From Lachnospiraceae bacterium UBA1766 (GTDB lineage: Bacteria > Bacillota > Clostridia > Lachnospirales > Lachnospiraceae), in the NCBI GenBank assembly GCA_002314715.1, contig DCGY01000049.1, positions 23,387 through 87,386 of the forward strand: a DNA stretch of 64,000 bases, written 5' to 3'. A program made the translations under genes and the position numbers. Shown in pieces: positions 62,931 through 64,000 of the stretch (position 1 is the first letter of the stretch; each line of letters starts with the position of its first letter). The notes beneath the pieces are model-generated. The model was not told the DNA's origin. It did no database searches and worked only from the letters and a program-made list of their open reading frames with translations.

Positions 62931-62963
62931 AAAAAAAGGATGCCCGCACACGCAGACATCCTT
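62931..62963 (-). terminator. Terminator after the DUF1858 gene
   Basis: On the minus strand AAGGATG pairs with CATCCTT with further pairing inside, followed by seven T. It isolates the peptide cluster from upstream transcription. Confidence 0.88.
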
Positions 62964-62987
62964 CTTCATCGTTAAATTATGAAATTC

Positions 62988-63179
62988 TTAAATCGCCTCA
63001 ATCGCAGCCATCAGAGCATCGATATCGATACCGTGAACCATAGCTGCCTCCTCCAAAGACTCGCCCTGTGCGGAAGGACAGCCCAAGCAATGCATTCCTG
63101 CCTCCAAAAGAACAGGTGCTACTGCAGGATTGGTGCGTAAAATTTCGCCGATTGTCATTTCCTTCGTAATTCCAGCCAT
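62988..63179 (-). CDS. DUF1858-domain protein
   Basis: A 63-residue cytoplasmic protein of the DUF1858 family (hybrid-cluster-associated redox disulfide type). The fold marks are MTIGEILRTNPAVAPVLLEAGMHCLGC (C31, C34) and LEEAAMVHGIDIDALMAAI. The CxxC pair suggests a redox or metal role; none has been proven for this subgroup. AAAGGAG precedes the ATG. Transcribed alone with its own promoter and terminator. Confidence 0.93.
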   Translation of the reverse strand: MAGITKEMTIGEILRTNPAVAPVLLEAGMHCLGCPSAQGESLEEAAMVHGIDIDALMAAIEAI

Positions 63180-63249
63180 TATTTTCTCCTTTCTATTTCC
63201 ATTCTGTTTCTGCAGAAGAAATACTCTTTGTTACCTCTCGGTTCGCTTC

Positions 63250-63278
63250 ATTATAACATCTTTCCCAAATACTGACAA
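63250..63278 (-). promoter_or_regulatory. Promoter of the DUF1858 gene
   Basis: On the minus strand TTGTCA (63273-63278), 17-base spacer, perfect TATAAT (63250-63255), about 70 bases before the gene. Confidence 0.8.
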
Positions 63279-63339
63279 GATATACGTAACAATGCCCATA
63301 GTATCGACTTTTGTATGCAAAAAAGTACACGTCATTACC

Positions 63340-63368
63340 TTGACTGCTGGGAGGCTTTTCAATATAAT
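63340..63368 (+). promoter_or_regulatory. pflB promoter
   Basis: TTGACT (63340-63345), 17-base spacer, perfect TATAAT (63363-63368), 65 bases before pflB. Confidence 0.82.
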
Positions 63369-63433
63369 TGGAACTAGGATTAGAAGCAATAATTTTTTAA
63401 TTCAATATATTTTAATAGGAGGCTATTTCAAAA

Positions 63434-64000
63434 ATGAAACCAATTGAAACAGATTTCGTTCGTGGTAAGTGGGACAAAGAAGTTAACGTACGTGACTTCA
63501 TCCAGAGAAACTATCATCCTTATGACGGTGATTCTTCTTTCTTAGCAGGCGCTACCCAGAACACAAAGGATTTATGGGCACAGGTACTTGAGTTACAGAA
63601 GAAGGAAAGAGAAGCAGGCGGTGTTCTTGATATGGATACCAAGGTTGTTTCTACCATTACTTCTCATGGCCCCGGATACCTTGACAAGAGCAAGGAGACT
63701 ATCGTAGGTTTCCAGACCGATAAGCCTTTCAAGCGTTCTTTACAGCCTTACGGTGGTATCCGTATGGCAGAGAAGGCTTGCTCTGATAACGGCTACGAAG
63801 TAGATCCTGAAATCAGCGAGTTCTTCTCTACTCACAGAAAGACTCATAACGCAGGTTGTTTCGATGCTTACAACGCAGAGATGAGAGCTTGCCGTTCTTC
63901 TCACATCGTTACCGGTCTTCCGGATGCTTACGGCCGTGGTCGTATCATCGGTGACTACAGAAGAGATGCTCTTTACGGTATCGACAGATTGATCGAGGAC
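63434..64000 (+). CDS. pflB: Formate C-acetyltransferase (pyruvate formate-lyase), N-terminal part
   Basis: Glycyl-radical enzyme converting pyruvate and CoA to acetyl-CoA and formate in anaerobic fermentation. Only the first 189 residues are in the window; the frame runs off the edge, so the active-site cysteines and the C-terminal radical Gly are not visible. The visible part (NVRDFIQRNYHPYDGDSSFL, STITSHGPGYLDKSKETIVGFQTDKPFKRSLQPYGGIRMAE, NAGCFDAYNAEMRACRSSHIVTGLPDAYGRGRIIGDYRR) is highly typical. AGGAGG lies 11 bases before the ATG. Codon use is strongly biased, as for abundant proteins. Confidence 0.95.
   Translation, partial: MKPIETDFVRGKWDKEVNVRDFIQRNYHPYDGDSSFLAGATQNTKDLWAQVLELQKKEREAGGVLDMDTKVVSTITSHGPGYLDKSKETIVGFQTDKPFKRSLQPYGGIRMAEKACSDNGYEVDPEISEFFSTHRKTHNAGCFDAYNAEMRACRSSHIVTGLPDAYGRGRIIGDYRRDALYGIDRLIED

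Noticed and set aside
1..64000. Search for tRNA, rRNA, insertion sequences, integrases and att sites
   Set aside because: No such sequence was recognised anywhere in the window, so no mobile element is claimed around the peptide cluster.

Overview
The window is a low-GC Firmicutes chromosome segment, most likely from a Lachnospiraceae-type gut or rumen anaerobe (inference). Grounds: the mfd-pth pair, a glgC-glgD glycogen pair, an ATP synthase c subunit with a sodium-type site, pyruvate formate-lyase, an intracellular GH9 glucanase, a chemoreceptor, LytTR regulators, and strong AGGAGG-type ribosome sites. I saw no rRNA, tRNA, insertion sequence, integrase or CRISPR array. The two ends cut mfd (3' end missing) and pflB (3' end missing).

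Layout. 1-4009: mfd and pth, minus strand. 4163-5625: a stand-alone LytTR regulator with a membrane partner. 5844-16118: an envelope signalling and surface block: ECF sigma factor, polytopic membrane protein and PrsW-like protease in one translationally coupled operon, then a second operon with a small membrane protein, an HtrA-like lipoprotein protease and a 2375-residue anchored repeat protein. 16321-20638: LacI-like/GGDEF protein and glgDC. 21043-25983 (plus strand): murC, a cluster of DnaA-box-like 9-mers, a DnaD-domain primosome protein, a DnaI/DnaC-type helicase loader and a PRPP synthetase. 26071-31514: chemoreceptor, bioY behind a BirA operator, GH9 enzyme, and queT behind a structured leader that looks like a preQ1 riboswitch. 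31561-42890: one long minus-strand operon, the complete F-type ATP synthase (atpZ/I-like, atpB, E, F, H, A, G, D, C) followed by a small protein, a methyltransferase and an anchored protein with a decayed C39-like end. 43102-50188: DUF402 protein, then the housekeeping operon tsaC, rpiB, zinc-ribbon protein, TPM protein, upp, dCMP deaminase, cell-wall hydrolase. 50313-54750: CwlD amidase, GH18 protein, small proteins, mecA.

54768-62779 (minus strand) is the most unusual part. It encodes a 78-residue precursor peptide with eight cysteines at perfect three-residue spacing followed by a cysteine-free Ala/Ser/Thr/Val tail, two radical SAM/SPASM proteins (one with an irregular cysteine motif), an ABC ATPase, two membrane proteins, a cytoplasmic S41 peptidase, an AgrA-type response regulator, a 20-residue peptide gene and an AgrC-type histidine kinase. 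This reads as a ribosomally made, radical-SAM-modified peptide (sactipeptide- or ranthipeptide-like) with its own export, processing and two-component control. A hairpin with a T-run lies between precursor and first maturase, as expected where the precursor is made in excess. The window ends with a DUF1858 protein and the start of pflB.
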